DNA of 49,863 bases from the NCBI GenBank assembly GCA_963169165.1, contig CAUJFL010000372.1, positions 1-49,863 on the forward strand. The letters run 5' to 3'. This document shows, piece after piece, positions 9,023 through 17,092 of this stretch. This stretch comes from Myxococcota bacterium (GTDB lineage Bacteria; Myxococcota_A; Polyangia; Polyangiales; Polyangiaceae). The notes below the pieces were generated by a model that saw nothing but the letters and a program-made list of their open reading frames with translations, had not been told where the DNA came from and did not search any database. Position numbers and translations under genes: made by a program. The stretch's first letter is position 1. Every line of letters begins with the position of its first letter.

Positions 9023-9891
9023 GCGCCGCGCTCGACGCGCTCGACGCCAGCTGCGTCCGCACGGCGCACGGCCCGATCGAGCGCCTCTCGTTCACGCCCG
9101 CCGTCGAGCCGCGCGCCGCGCAGGTATCCATATTTCGCATCGGCGACGCCGTCGTCGACACCGGCAGCACCCGCGTCGGGGGCGCCGTGCTCGCCGCGCT
9201 CCGCGACCGCCCGCCGCGCCTCGTGGTGCTCACCCACCAGCACGAGGATCATGTTGGAAATATTAGAGGGATCCTCGACGCGTTCGGGCCGATGCCGGTG
9301 CTCGCGCCGCGCGGGCTGCTCGGGGTGATCGCCGAGACCCGCTGCGTCCCCGAGTACCGCGCGACCTTCTTCGGGCACCCGCGCCCGATCTCCCTTCACG
9401 AGCTGACACCGTACGACGACGGCGACGCGATCGACGTGGGCGGCGCGACGCTGACCGCACTGTCGACGCCCGGACACACGCCCATCCACATGGCGCTCGT
9501 CGCGCGCGAGGCGGGCCGCGTGCTCGCGATGACGGGCGATCTCTATGCGCGCCCGAGGGCGACGTTCTTCGAGGCGGCGATCGACGACGCGGCGCGCTCG
9601 TACCGGGCGGTCGTCGTGCTCGGCGACGAGGTGACGATGCTGCCGACGCACGGTCGGGTCCGCGACGATGGGCGGGCGACGCTGCTCGCCGGCGCGGACG
9701 AGCTCGAGGAGCTGTCGGCGCGTGTCCGCGCCGAGGCGGCGCGGCTCGGAGACGACGACCCCGTACGCATCGCCGAGCGCGTGTTCGGCGACGATCCGAT
9801 GCGGGCGGCGTCGGGCGGCGAGATCGGCCACGCCGTCTTCGTCCGCGCCGTGCTGTCGCCGCTCCGCGCGCTGCCGGCGACGCCGGTGTGA
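9019..9891 (+). CDS. Metallo-beta-lactamase-fold hydrolase
   Basis: 290 aa with no signal peptide. The binuclear metal site is visible: THQHEDHVGN (HxHxDH), STPGHTPIH, and the Asp in MTGDLYA, followed by a late His in PTHGRV. The C-terminal ~80 residues are helical. This is the general MBL-fold hydrolase type (glyoxalase II-like layout); the substrate cannot be told. GTG start overlapping the peroxiredoxin stop, so the two are translationally coupled and may share a detoxification role (inference). Confidence 0.88.
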   Translation: MSAALDALDASCVRTAHGPIERLSFTPAVEPRAAQVSIFRIGDAVVDTGSTRVGGAVLAALRDRPPRLVVLTHQHEDHVGNIRGILDAFGPMPVLAPRGLLGVIAETRCVPEYRATFFGHPRPISLHELTPYDDGDAIDVGGATLTALSTPGHTPIHMALVAREAGRVLAMTGDLYARPRATFFEAAIDDAARSYRAVVVLGDEVTMLPTHGRVRDDGRATLLAGADELEELSARVRAEAARLGDDDPVRIAERVFGDDPMRAASGGEIGHAVFVRAVLSPLRALPATPV

Positions 9892-9915
9892 CCCTCGACA
9901 CGGGGGGCGGCTCGG

Positions 9916-10869
9916 CTATCTGTGGGTCGGCTCCGGCTCGGGTTCGGGATCGAAGCAGCAGCGCATGCCGGTCTGACCGTCGTGGTAGAATTCGTCGTGC
10001 CCGGTCGTCGCGGGGCGGCAGCGGTTGCGCCCGGCGAGCCACCAGCCGCCCTTCAGCGCCGCGCGCCACGGCGTGCGGTGGTTCGGCCCGTCGCGCGCAG
10101 TCCACTCGTCGACGTTGCCGACCATGTTGACGACGCCGAACGGGCTCACGCACTCGGCGTGGTCGCGGCCCGCGTGGCGGTTGTCCTTCATCTTGCCCTT
10201 CACGACGAGATCGTCGCGGTCGAAGTTGCACAGGCCGACGGGGCGCTCGAAGCCCGTCGGGTACGGCAGCATGTCCTCGCCCTCGCAGGCGAAGTTCCAC
10301 TCGGCCTCTTCGCAGAGCCGCTTGCCCGCGCTCTCGCACTGCTCCTTCGCCATCTTCCACGAGAGATCGGAGAGCGGGACGTCGCCGAGATCCTTCGAAA
10401 CCTCCCACTTGTCGATGCAGAACCGCAGGTGCCGACGGTGCTCGCTCACGCAGCGGCTCGGCCGCGCGAACTCGCCGCATCGCTTGCGAGGGAAGGGAGG
10501 CGTGTCTGGATCGAGCCATTTCACGCAGTCCTGGCGCACGTCGGGGCAGTAGTCGCCGTGCACGATCACCATCCCGTTCGGGCACGCCACGTCGTCGGCG
10601 TCGTCGTGAGACGGCGCGTCCGCCTCGTCGGGCGGGGCGACCTTCGCGCTCGCGCTGGGCGTCGGCATCGAGATCAACGGGCCCGGCGTCGAGAGCGGCG
10701 GATCGTGCGTGAACAGCGGCCGCGCGCGTGACATCGGCCCTGGTCGGGGCGGCGCGAGCCCGAAAGGATCTCGAGGCCTCGTCGGAGGGCTCGGGTCACA
10801 GCCGACCGTGACCACGAGCAGAGGGGTCCACACCAGCAGCGAGCGCGCGCGCATCGACGAAGGGACCAC
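9916..10869 (-). CDS. Lipoprotein with formylglycine-generating-enzyme (SUMF1)-like domain
   Basis: 317 aa. The signal peptide ends in the lipobox VTVGC; the Met at residue 6 (10854) is an equally good start. A Pro/Ser linker is followed by an FGE/sulfatase-modifying fold: MVIVHGDYCPD, CIDKWEVS, AKEQCESAGKRLCEEAEWNFACEG, VVNMVGNVDEWTARDG and the terminal KGGWWLAGRNRCRPATTGH...GMRCC. By eye only one of the two active-site cysteines of true FGE is kept, the first being Ala, so catalysis is uncertain. It is Cys-rich, in keeping with an exported protein. Many such myxobacterial domains have unknown or binding roles. It ends with a short Glu-Pro repeat. Confidence 0.82.
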   Translation of the reverse strand: MVPSSMRARSLLVWTPLLVVTVGCDPSPPTRPRDPFGLAPPRPGPMSRARPLFTHDPPLSTPGPLISMPTPSASAKVAPPDEADAPSHDDADDVACPNGMVIVHGDYCPDVRQDCVKWLDPDTPPFPRKRCGEFARPSRCVSEHRRHLRFCIDKWEVSKDLGDVPLSDLSWKMAKEQCESAGKRLCEEAEWNFACEGEDMLPYPTGFERPVGLCNFDRDDLVVKGKMKDNRHAGRDHAECVSPFGVVNMVGNVDEWTARDGPNHRTPWRAALKGGWWLAGRNRCRPATTGHDEFYHDGQTGMRCCFDPEPEPEPTHR

Positions 10870-10943
10870 CCTACGCGCCGGGCGCCGCGCTGGCCCAGAT
10901 CCCTGCGCTTGACCCGCTCCCGCTCGCGTACGATGCCTGGTCC

Positions 10944-13900
10944 GTGAGAACGCGCCTGGTGCTCGGAGCCCTCGTCGTCGCGTCGACCGTCGGCCTCTCC
11001 GCGCACGCCGAGGCGCCCGCGCCGGTCGACGCGGACGTCACGCGCTACGCCGAGCTCGCCCGGACGAAGAAGGGAGTCGGCGCGTACGCGGCGCTCCGCA
11101 GGCTGTGGAGGCGCTGGGAAGAGGCCGATCCGTCGCAGATCGAGGAGGCCCTGGCGTCGGTCGAGTCGTCCGGGTCGGCCGAGCCCGCCGTCCGCGCGTA
11201 CGCGGGCATGTTGCACGCTTACGCGCGGCGGCGACGCGGAGATCTCGACGGCGCGAAGCGGCGGCTCGCGAAGCTCGGCTACGTCGACCGGTGGCTGATC
11301 GTGGGGCCGTTCGACAACGAAGAGAAGGGCTCGCTGAACACGGCGTTCGGGCCCGAAGACGATCTCTCGCAGCCGCTCGTCCTCGGCAAGGCGTACGAGG
11401 GCAAGGAGCGCCCGGTCGCGTGGCGGAAGGTCCCGGCCGCGCTCGCGAGCTTCGGCTGGCTCGATCTCGGCAACCTCATCCGCCCCTCCGAGAAGGTGTG
11501 CGGCTACGCGACCACGTTCGTCCGCTCGCGCGCGGGCAAGACCTCGACGGCGACCCTGTGGGTGGGGACGAGCGGCGCGTTCCGCGCGTTCTTCAACGCG
11601 CAAGAGGTGCTCGCGGATCCAGGATACCGCAGCGTCGAGGCCGATCGCTGGGCCGCCAGGCTCGAGCTGCGGCCCGGCTGGAACCGCCTGACCGTGAAGG
11701 TCTGCGGCGACGAAGAGGGCCCGGTCCTCACCGCGCGGCTGGCGGGCCCGGACGGCGCCCCCTCCGACGATCTCGAGGCGTCCCACGATCTCGCGTTCGC
11801 CGAGCCAGCCTCGAAGAACACGCGCGCGCGCGCCGCGAAGGTGGAGGCTCCGAAGGGCGTGAAGGTCGTCTCGAAGGGCGATCCCTACGCGAAGGGCGCG
11901 AGCGAGAAGGCCGCCGCGGTCGCCGTCGCGCCGCAGGCGGTCGGGGGCGCGCTGATGAGGCTCGCCGCCGTCGTGGCCGACAAGAAGTCCAACGTCGATG
12001 AGGTCGAGGCGATGGCGCGCTACCTCGCGCTCACCGGCGGAGACGAGCGGGGCAAGCACCTCGCCCGCGATCTCGCGGCGCGCGCGGCCGAGCTGGCCCC
12101 GTCGACCTCGAGGCTGCTGTTCGCCGGAGAGCTCGCCGAGGATCGCAACGCGCGCGCCGACTGGATCGCGCGAGCACGCGCCGCGCTCGCGCCCGGCGAG
12201 GACGAGAAGCCGGTGCTGCTGTCCGAGGCGCTGCACGCGCGCGGCGGCGCCAATTTTCGCGACGCGACCCCCTACTTCGATCGCCTGCTCGCGAAGGATC
12301 CGTCGCACATCGCGGCGATCCTCGGCCGCGCCGAGCTCTACGCAGAGGCCGGCCTGCGGCACAGCGCGCTCGCGGCGCTCGAGGAGGGCGTCCGCCGCGC
12401 GCCCTCCGCGCTGTCGTTGCTGCGCGCGCTCGCGGCGCAGTACCGCGCCGTCGGTCGGCAGACAGACGCCGAAGAGGTCGAGCGACGGTACGCGGCGCGG
12501 CGCGCCGACGACGTCGCGTGGCTGCGCGCCCAGCTCGAGGACGCGGTCGCGAGGCGGGACAAGCCCGCGACCGTGCGCGCCGCCGAGCGCGCGATGGCGG
12601 TCGATCCCGACGCGTTCCCGACGATCGACGTCGCGGCGCGGGCGCTCCGCGCGATGGGAGAAGAGCCGCGCGCGATCGCGCTGTACGAGCGTCGCCTCGA
12701 GGTCGCGCCCGACGACGTCGACGCGATCCGCGCGCTCGCCGATCTCCACGGAGAGAGCGGCCGAAGAGAGCCGCAGCTCTCCCTCTTGCGCCGGCTGCTC
12801 GTGCTGCGCCCCCAGGCCAAGGACGTCCGCGAGTACCTCGAGCGCCAGCAACCTCCGAAGGTCCGCAAGGACGAGGCCTACGCCTGGGACGACGTCAAGC
12901 TGCGCGAGCTCGCGAAGGAGGCTCCGCCGCCGGGCGTGCCGAAGCGCACGCTGCGCGATCTGCAGGTGACCACCGTGTTCCAGAACGGCCTCGCGAGCCG
13001 CTTTCATCAGCTCGTGTTTCAGCCGCTCACCGAAGAAGCGGCCGCCGGCGCGCGGCAGTTCGCGTTCGGGTACCAGGCGGGGCGAGAGGTCGTCGATATC
13101 CGCGCCGCGCGCGTGTTCCGGGCCAACGGCAAGATCGACGAGTCCGTCGAGACCGGCGACGGCCCAGCCGACAACCCCGCCATCGCGATGTACACGTCGC
13201 AGCGCACCTTCTACGTGCAGCTGCCGCGCCTCGCCGCCGGCGACGTCGTCGAGCTCCGCTACCGCGTCGAAGAGGTCACGCCGCGCAACGAATTCGGCGA
13301 CAGCTTCTCCGAGACCGCGCCGCTCGGCGCGCTCGAGCCGCTGCGAAGCCTCGAGTACGTGCTGCTCGCCCCCCGCGAGAAGAAGCTACGATTCCGGGCT
13401 CCGGCGGGCTTCACCGTCGACGAGCGCGACGACGAGGGGTTCCACGCGTGGCGCGTGCGCGCCGAGCACCTCGCGCCGATCACGCAGGAGCCCGCGATGC
13501 CGCCGCTCGCCGAGCTCGTGCCGACGGTGAGCGTCTCGTCCTTCGCCACGTGGGACGACGTCGGCAAATGGTACTGGGGCCTCGCGAAGGACCAGCTCGA
13601 CGCCGACGACGAGGTCCGCAAGAAGGTCGCCGAGCTGACGAAGGGGCTCACGACCGACGACCAGAAGGTGCGCGCCGTCTACGCGTTCGTCGTGCAGCGC
13701 ACCCGCTACGTCGCCCTCGAGTTCGGCATCGAGGGCTTCAAGCCGCGGCGGTGCGCGCTCACGCTCTCGCGCGGCTGGGGCGACTGCAAGGACAAGGCGA
13801 CCGTGATCGTCACCATGCTGCGCGAGCTCGGCATCGACGCGCACCTCGTGCTCGTGCGCAGCGCGCTCCGCGGCGACGCGGCGACGGAGCCGCCGTCGTA

Positions 13901-14753
13901 CGCCCTGTTCGATCACGCGATCGCGTACGTACCGAAGCTCGATCTCTTTCTCGACGGCACCGCCGAGTACACCGGCTCGCGCGAGCTCCCCGCGTTCGTG
14001 CGGGGACAGCCCGCGCTGATCGTGACGGCGAGCGGCTCGAAGCTCGTGCGCATCCCCGATCCCCCGAGCGAGGCGACCGCGCGCACGCGCCACGTCGAGG
14101 TCACGGTGCCCGACGCGCAGGGCCCCGCGACGCTCGACCTCCGCGTCGAGGCGACCGGCGCGATCGCCGCGGATTTTCGCCAGCGATTCCACGCGAGGGC
14201 GACGCAGAAGGGCCGCGTGCTCGAGGATTTCGGCCCCGCGTTCGGCGGGCTCTCCGTCGTCGAGAAGGGCATCGACGTGAGCGATCTCGAGGACGTCGAG
14301 TCGCCCGTGAAAATCCGAGTGCAGGGCAAGGCGCTCGGCATCACGCGCCGCTCCGAGGGGGAGCTGTCGTTCGTGGCCGCGCCGTCGACGGGGCTCGTGG
14401 AGCGCTACGCGTCGCTCTCGACGCGCCATCATCCGGTGCGCATCCCGTTCGCGCACACGCTCGACGACACGTGGACGGTCAAGCTCCCGGCGTCGGCGCA
14501 GCTGAAGCACGCGCCGGAGTCGAAGCGCATCGAGAGCCCGTTCGGACGCCTCGAGATCACCGTCGAGCAGCAGCCCGGCAAGCTCGTCGCGCGCTCCAAG
14601 CTCCGCGTGGACAAGACCCGCATCGCGCCCTCCGAGTACGGGGCGTTCCGCAAGTTCTGCGAGGACGTCGACCGCGCGCTCGGCGAGCGCGTCGTCATCG
14701 CCCGCTTATCCGCGGCCAGCACAAAAAAACGAGCGGCCGGATCACCTGGGTGA
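10944..14753 (+). CDS. Exported TPR/DUF3857/transglutaminase-like protein
   Basis: 1269 aa from GTG 10944, with a Sec signal peptide (LVLGALVVASTVGLSAHAEA). Residues ~470-640 hold TPR-like repeats, ~660-850 look like a DUF3857 domain (beta-rich, VTTVFQNGLASRFHQLVFQ onward), and ~905-1000 form a transglutaminase core with Cys ~949 in GWGDCKDKA and His ~990 in FDHAIAYVP. Family members are periplasmic or outer-membrane-associated and their reactions are mostly unknown. The final residues (STKKRAAGSPG) and the stop lie inside the terminator hairpin of the convergent histone-like gene. A rare TTA codon sits 15 codons before the stop. Confidence 0.85.
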   Translation: MRTRLVLGALVVASTVGLSAHAEAPAPVDADVTRYAELARTKKGVGAYAALRRLWRRWEEADPSQIEEALASVESSGSAEPAVRAYAGMLHAYARRRRGDLDGAKRRLAKLGYVDRWLIVGPFDNEEKGSLNTAFGPEDDLSQPLVLGKAYEGKERPVAWRKVPAALASFGWLDLGNLIRPSEKVCGYATTFVRSRAGKTSTATLWVGTSGAFRAFFNAQEVLADPGYRSVEADRWAARLELRPGWNRLTVKVCGDEEGPVLTARLAGPDGAPSDDLEASHDLAFAEPASKNTRARAAKVEAPKGVKVVSKGDPYAKGASEKAAAVAVAPQAVGGALMRLAAVVADKKSNVDEVEAMARYLALTGGDERGKHLARDLAARAAELAPSTSRLLFAGELAEDRNARADWIARARAALAPGEDEKPVLLSEALHARGGANFRDATPYFDRLLAKDPSHIAAILGRAELYAEAGLRHSALAALEEGVRRAPSALSLLRALAAQYRAVGRQTDAEEVERRYAARRADDVAWLRAQLEDAVARRDKPATVRAAERAMAVDPDAFPTIDVAARALRAMGEEPRAIALYERRLEVAPDDVDAIRALADLHGESGRREPQLSLLRRLLVLRPQAKDVREYLERQQPPKVRKDEAYAWDDVKLRELAKEAPPPGVPKRTLRDLQVTTVFQNGLASRFHQLVFQPLTEEAAAGARQFAFGYQAGREVVDIRAARVFRANGKIDESVETGDGPADNPAIAMYTSQRTFYVQLPRLAAGDVVELRYRVEEVTPRNEFGDSFSETAPLGALEPLRSLEYVLLAPREKKLRFRAPAGFTVDERDDEGFHAWRVRAEHLAPITQEPAMPPLAELVPTVSVSSFATWDDVGKWYWGLAKDQLDADDEVRKKVAELTKGLTTDDQKVRAVYAFVVQRTRYVALEFGIEGFKPRRCALTLSRGWGDCKDKATVIVTMLRELGIDAHLVLVRSALRGDAATEPPSYALFDHAIAYVPKLDLFLDGTAEYTGSRELPAFVRGQPALIVTASGSKLVRIPDPPSEATARTRHVEVTVPDAQGPATLDLRVEATGAIAADFRQRFHARATQKGRVLEDFGPAFGGLSVVEKGIDVSDLEDVESPVKIRVQGKALGITRRSEGELSFVAAPSTGLVERYASLSTRHHPVRIPFAHTLDDTWTVKLPASAQLKHAPESKRIESPFGRLEITVEQQPGKLVARSKLRVDKTRIAPSEYGAFRKFCEDVDRALGERVVIARLSAASTKKRAAGSPG

Positions 14754-15166
14754 TCCGACCGCGCGCTCCACGTGGTGGACGAGTCTAACTCGGACTCGTC
14801 GCCGACGTGCGGGGGAACGCCACCGAGGATGGTGGGCACGCCGGCCGGCGGCTCCTTCTTGGAGCGCCCGCCGGCCTTCTTGGGGCCAGGCTTGGCGGCC
14901 TTCTTGGCAGCCGGCTTCTTGGCGGCCTTCTTGGGGGCGGCGGCCTTCTTCGCGGGAGCGGCCTTCTTGGCGGCCGGCTTCTTGGCGGCCGGCTTCTTGG
15001 CGGCCGGCTTCTTGGCGGCCTTCTTGGGGGCAGCGGCCTTCTTCGCGGGAGCAGCCTTCTTCGCCGGGGCGGCCTTCTTCGCCGTCTTCGGAGCGGCCTT
15101 CTTCGCCGCGGGCTTCGCCGTCTTGGTCTTCGCGGGGGTCTTGGTCGCAGTCTTCTTCGCAGCCAT
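14429..15166 (-). CDS. Histone H1-like Lys/Ala/Pro-rich DNA-binding protein (3' end uncertain)
   Basis: From ATG 15166 (GGAGGAA site 7 bases upstream) the protein starts MAAKKTATKTPAKTKTA and continues for ~95 residues as AAKKPAAKKAAPAKK-type repeats, like the histone H1 C-terminal tail, then an acidic segment (GVPPHVGDESELDSS). Such proteins bind and compact DNA. The track start at 15235 lies upstream of the RBS and is rejected. The frame has no stop until 14429, deep in the antisense of the transglutaminase gene, yet a strong terminator occurs at 14717-14758. A TAG lies one base out of frame at 14787-14785. Either an indel is present, or the mRNA ends without a stop. The real C-terminus is probably near 14785. 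Confidence 0.75.
   Translation of the reverse strand: MAAKKTATKTPAKTKTAKPAAKKAAPKTAKKAAPAKKAAPAKKAAAPKKAAKKPAAKKPAAKKPAAKKAAPAKKAAAPKKAAKKPAAKKAAKPGPKKAGGRSKKEPPAGVPTILGGVPPHVGDESELDSSTTWSARSDHPGDPAARFFVLAADKRAMTTRSPSARSTSSQNLRNAPYSEGAMRVLSTRSLERATSLPGCCSTVISRRPNGLSMRFDSGACFSCADAGSLTVHVSSSVCANGMRTG
14717..14758 (-). terminator. Rho-independent terminator of the histone-like gene
   Basis: On the minus strand GGTCGGATCACC-CA-GGTGATCCGGCC forms a stem of about 12-14 pairs (one G-T), followed within five bases by seven Ts (14724-14730). It lies in-frame inside the open histone-like frame and over the stop codon of the convergent transglutaminase-like gene. Confidence 0.8.
14838..15160 (-). repeat. 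Lys/Ala/Pro codon repeats in the histone-like gene
   Basis: Imperfect tandem units such as GCCAAGAAGCCGGCC and GCTCCCGCGAAGAAGGCC recur through this stretch, coding AKKPA and APAKKA. They are in phase with codons and so are protein repeats, but they are also a likely place for indels by slippage. Confidence 0.75.
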
Positions 15167-15186
15167 TTGGAAATTCCTCCTGTCCG

Positions 15187-15251
15187 GCCGGGCGACAATG
15201 CCCGGCAACAGATGTTGCAACAGATGTATGGCCACGCATTGTCTCTGTCAA
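15187..15251 (-). promoter_or_regulatory. Promoter and leader of the histone-like gene
   Basis: Minus strand: TTGACA (15251-15246), 17 bases, TACATC (15228-15223). The -10 overlaps a 12-base-period direct repeat (GCAACAGATGT at 15205-15215 and 15217-15227 on the plus strand). Between it and the RBS, GCCGGGC-ATTGTC-GCCCGGC (15206-15187) can form a 7-pair hairpin in the leader. The repeats could be a protein-binding site and the hairpin an mRNA stability or translation element; both roles are inference. Confidence 0.5.
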
Positions 15252-15311
15252 ACAAAAAAATCGCGCACCTGTCGTTTTGTTCTTGACGGGTTTTTTCCTG
15301 CTCTCAGCGCG

Positions 15312-15341
15312 TTGACGTGCGTTCGGCGCCCCGAGTAGGTT
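15312..15341 (+). promoter_or_regulatory. Candidate promoter of the OmpA-like lipoprotein gene
   Basis: TTGACG and TAGGTT are separated by 18 bases, about 20 bases before the ATG at 15360; GGAG precedes the start. Weak match, chosen by position. Confidence 0.35.
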
Positions 15342-15359
15342 CCGCGGCCGGAGACCGCC

Positions 15360-16163
15360 ATGAACGCACGTCACGTCGCCCTCACCGTCCTCGCCCTCAC
15401 CCTCCCGTCCGTCGTTGGATGCGGCCACAGCGAGGAGGAGTGGCAGTCGAAATTGAAGGAGATCGAAGGCCTCAACTCGAAGCTCGGCAAGGTCCACGGC
15501 GAGAAGAAGAAGTGCGACGACGACCTCGCGAAGGCGCAGGACGACATCACCGGCCTCAAGACCGAGCTCGACGTCGCGCGCGGCAAGGCGGGTGATCTGT
15601 CGAAGCTGTCCGCCGATCAGCGCACGATGATCGAGCGCCTTCGCAAGGAGAAGGAGCAGCTCGACGCCATCAAGAAGCGCTTCAACGAGCTGAAGACCAA
15701 GCTCGACGCGCTCACCAAGCTCGGCCTCAACGTCACCGTCCGCAACAACCAGATGGTGATCCAGCTCCCGGGCGACGTCCTCTTCGCGTCGGGCAAGACG
15801 GATCTCCAGCCGAAGGGCAAGGAGATGCTCCACCAGGTCGCCGACGTCATCTCGAAGGACGCCGGGCTCGCGTCGCGCCACTACCAGGTCGCCGGGCACA
15901 CCGACTCCAAGGCCTACGCCGGCCCGCTCAAGGACAACTGGGGCCTCAGCCTGATGCGCGCCCGCGAGGTGCTCATGTTCCTCATCTCGACCAAGGATGG
16001 CGGCGGGCTCGATCCCAAGAAGTGGGCGGCGACCGGCTACGGCGACACCGATCCCGCGGTGCCGAACGACTCTCCCGAGAACATGGCGAAGAACCGCCGC
16101 GTCGAGCTCGTCGTGCTGCCCAACGTCGAGGAGATGCTCGACATCTCGAAGATGAGCAAGTGA
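15360..16163 (+). CDS. OmpA-family peptidoglycan-binding lipoprotein with coiled coil
   Basis: 267 aa. The signal peptide ends in lipobox VVGC (Cys ~21). Residues ~25-120 form a long charged coiled coil (KLKEIEGLNSKLGKVHGEKKK onward), then a C-terminal OmpA-like domain: DVLFASGKTDLQPKGKEML, VAGHTDSKAY, LSLMRAREVLMFLI, ATGYGDTDPAVPNDSPENMAKNRRVEL. The Asp and Arg of the TD...NRRVE pair that bind diaminopimelate are present. It tethers the outer membrane to the cell wall. The stop overlaps the next GTG (GTGA), coupling it to the Ppx/GppA-like gene. Confidence 0.92.
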   Translation: MNARHVALTVLALTLPSVVGCGHSEEEWQSKLKEIEGLNSKLGKVHGEKKKCDDDLAKAQDDITGLKTELDVARGKAGDLSKLSADQRTMIERLRKEKEQLDAIKKRFNELKTKLDALTKLGLNVTVRNNQMVIQLPGDVLFASGKTDLQPKGKEMLHQVADVISKDAGLASRHYQVAGHTDSKAYAGPLKDNWGLSLMRAREVLMFLISTKDGGGLDPKKWAATGYGDTDPAVPNDSPENMAKNRRVELVVLPNVEEMLDISKMSK

Positions 16164-17092
16164 GCCGCTTCGCCGCGATCGACATCGGGACCAACTCGGT
16201 CCTGTTGCTGGTCGCGGAGCGGTCGGGGGGCGCGCTCACGCCTGTCGTCGAGCGCGCCACGATCACCCGGCTGGGCGAGGGCGTCGATCGTCACGGCGAG
16301 CTGGCCCCCGCGGCGCGCGCGCGCACGCTCGAGTGCCTGTCGCGTTACGTCGAAGAGGCCCGCTCGCTCGGCGTCGCCGCGCTCGCCGCGGTCGGCACGA
16401 GCGCGATGCGAGACGCGCGCGGTGGGCCCGATTTCGCGGGCGAGGTGGCGCGCCTCCTCGGGGTCGCGCCGCGCATCATCAGCGGCGATGAAGAGGCGCG
16501 GCTCACGTTTCGCGGCGCGCTGTCCGGCCTGACGGTCGGGGGCGAGTCCCTCGTGTTCGACGTCGGGGGTGGTAGCACCGAGCTGGTGGTCGGCGAGGGC
16601 GGCGCGCCGCGCGCCAAGATCAGCCTCGACGTCGGCGCCGTCAGGCTGACCGAGCGCCACGTCGCGCACGACCCTCCGCTGCCGAGCGAGCTCGCGGCGG
16701 CGCGTGGAGACGTGCGCGCGGCGCTCGCGGCCGCGCCTCGACCCGCTGGCGCCGCGACGATGGTCGGGGTGGCGGGCACGGTGACCACGCTCGCCGCGAT
16801 CGCGCTCGAGGTGGTGCCCTACGACGGCGCGCGCGTACACGGCGCGGTCCTGAGCGCGGGGGCAGTGTCCGAGGTGTGCGCGAGGCTCGCGGGCATGACC
16901 CTCGCCAGGAGACTCGAGGTCCCTGGGCTCGACGCGAAGCGCGCAGACGTCATCCCGTGTGGCGCGATCATCGTCGAAGAAATCCTCACATCCCTCGGCG
17001 CGCGCGAGCTGGTCGTCTCCGACCGCGGGGTCCGCTGGGGCCTGGCCGAGGAGCTCACGGATCCGGTTGACACGACGCCCGCCGAGCACTAG
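16160..17092 (+). CDS. Ppx/GppA-family phosphatase
   Basis: 310 aa; the track start at 16022 is a read-through of the upstream gene. GTG 16160 gives MSRFAAIDIGTNSVLLLVAE, the family phosphate-1 motif. Also visible: GTSAMRDA, the catalytic-loop segment ISGDEEARLTF, VFDVGGGSTELV and GVAGTVTTLAA. The family hydrolyses exopolyphosphate and/or pppGpp. At ~310 aa it has only the two-lobe catalytic core, not the extra HD-type domain of longer Ppx/GppA proteins, so substrate choice is open. Coupled by GTGA to the OmpA-like lipoprotein. Confidence 0.9.
   Translation: MSRFAAIDIGTNSVLLLVAERSGGALTPVVERATITRLGEGVDRHGELAPAARARTLECLSRYVEEARSLGVAALAAVGTSAMRDARGGPDFAGEVARLLGVAPRIISGDEEARLTFRGALSGLTVGGESLVFDVGGGSTELVVGEGGAPRAKISLDVGAVRLTERHVAHDPPLPSELAAARGDVRAALAAAPRPAGAATMVGVAGTVTTLAAIALEVVPYDGARVHGAVLSAGAVSEVCARLAGMTLARRLEVPGLDAKRADVIPCGAIIVEEILTSLGARELVVSDRGVRWGLAEELTDPVDTTPAEH

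Noticed and set aside
10674-13007. 777-aa minus-strand ORF
   Set aside because: Antisense shadow of the transglutaminase-like gene and the FGE-like promoter region; low-complexity Arg/Glu/Leu.
14838-15160. Possible CRISPR or tandem satellite array
   Set aside because: Repeats are short, imperfect and codon-phased inside the histone-like gene, with no unique spacers.
14785-15255. 156-aa Arg/Pro-rich minus ORF overlapping the histone-like gene
   Set aside because: Another frame of the AAGAAGCC repeats; the Lys/Ala/Pro frame has the RBS and family likeness. Only its TAG stop is of interest.
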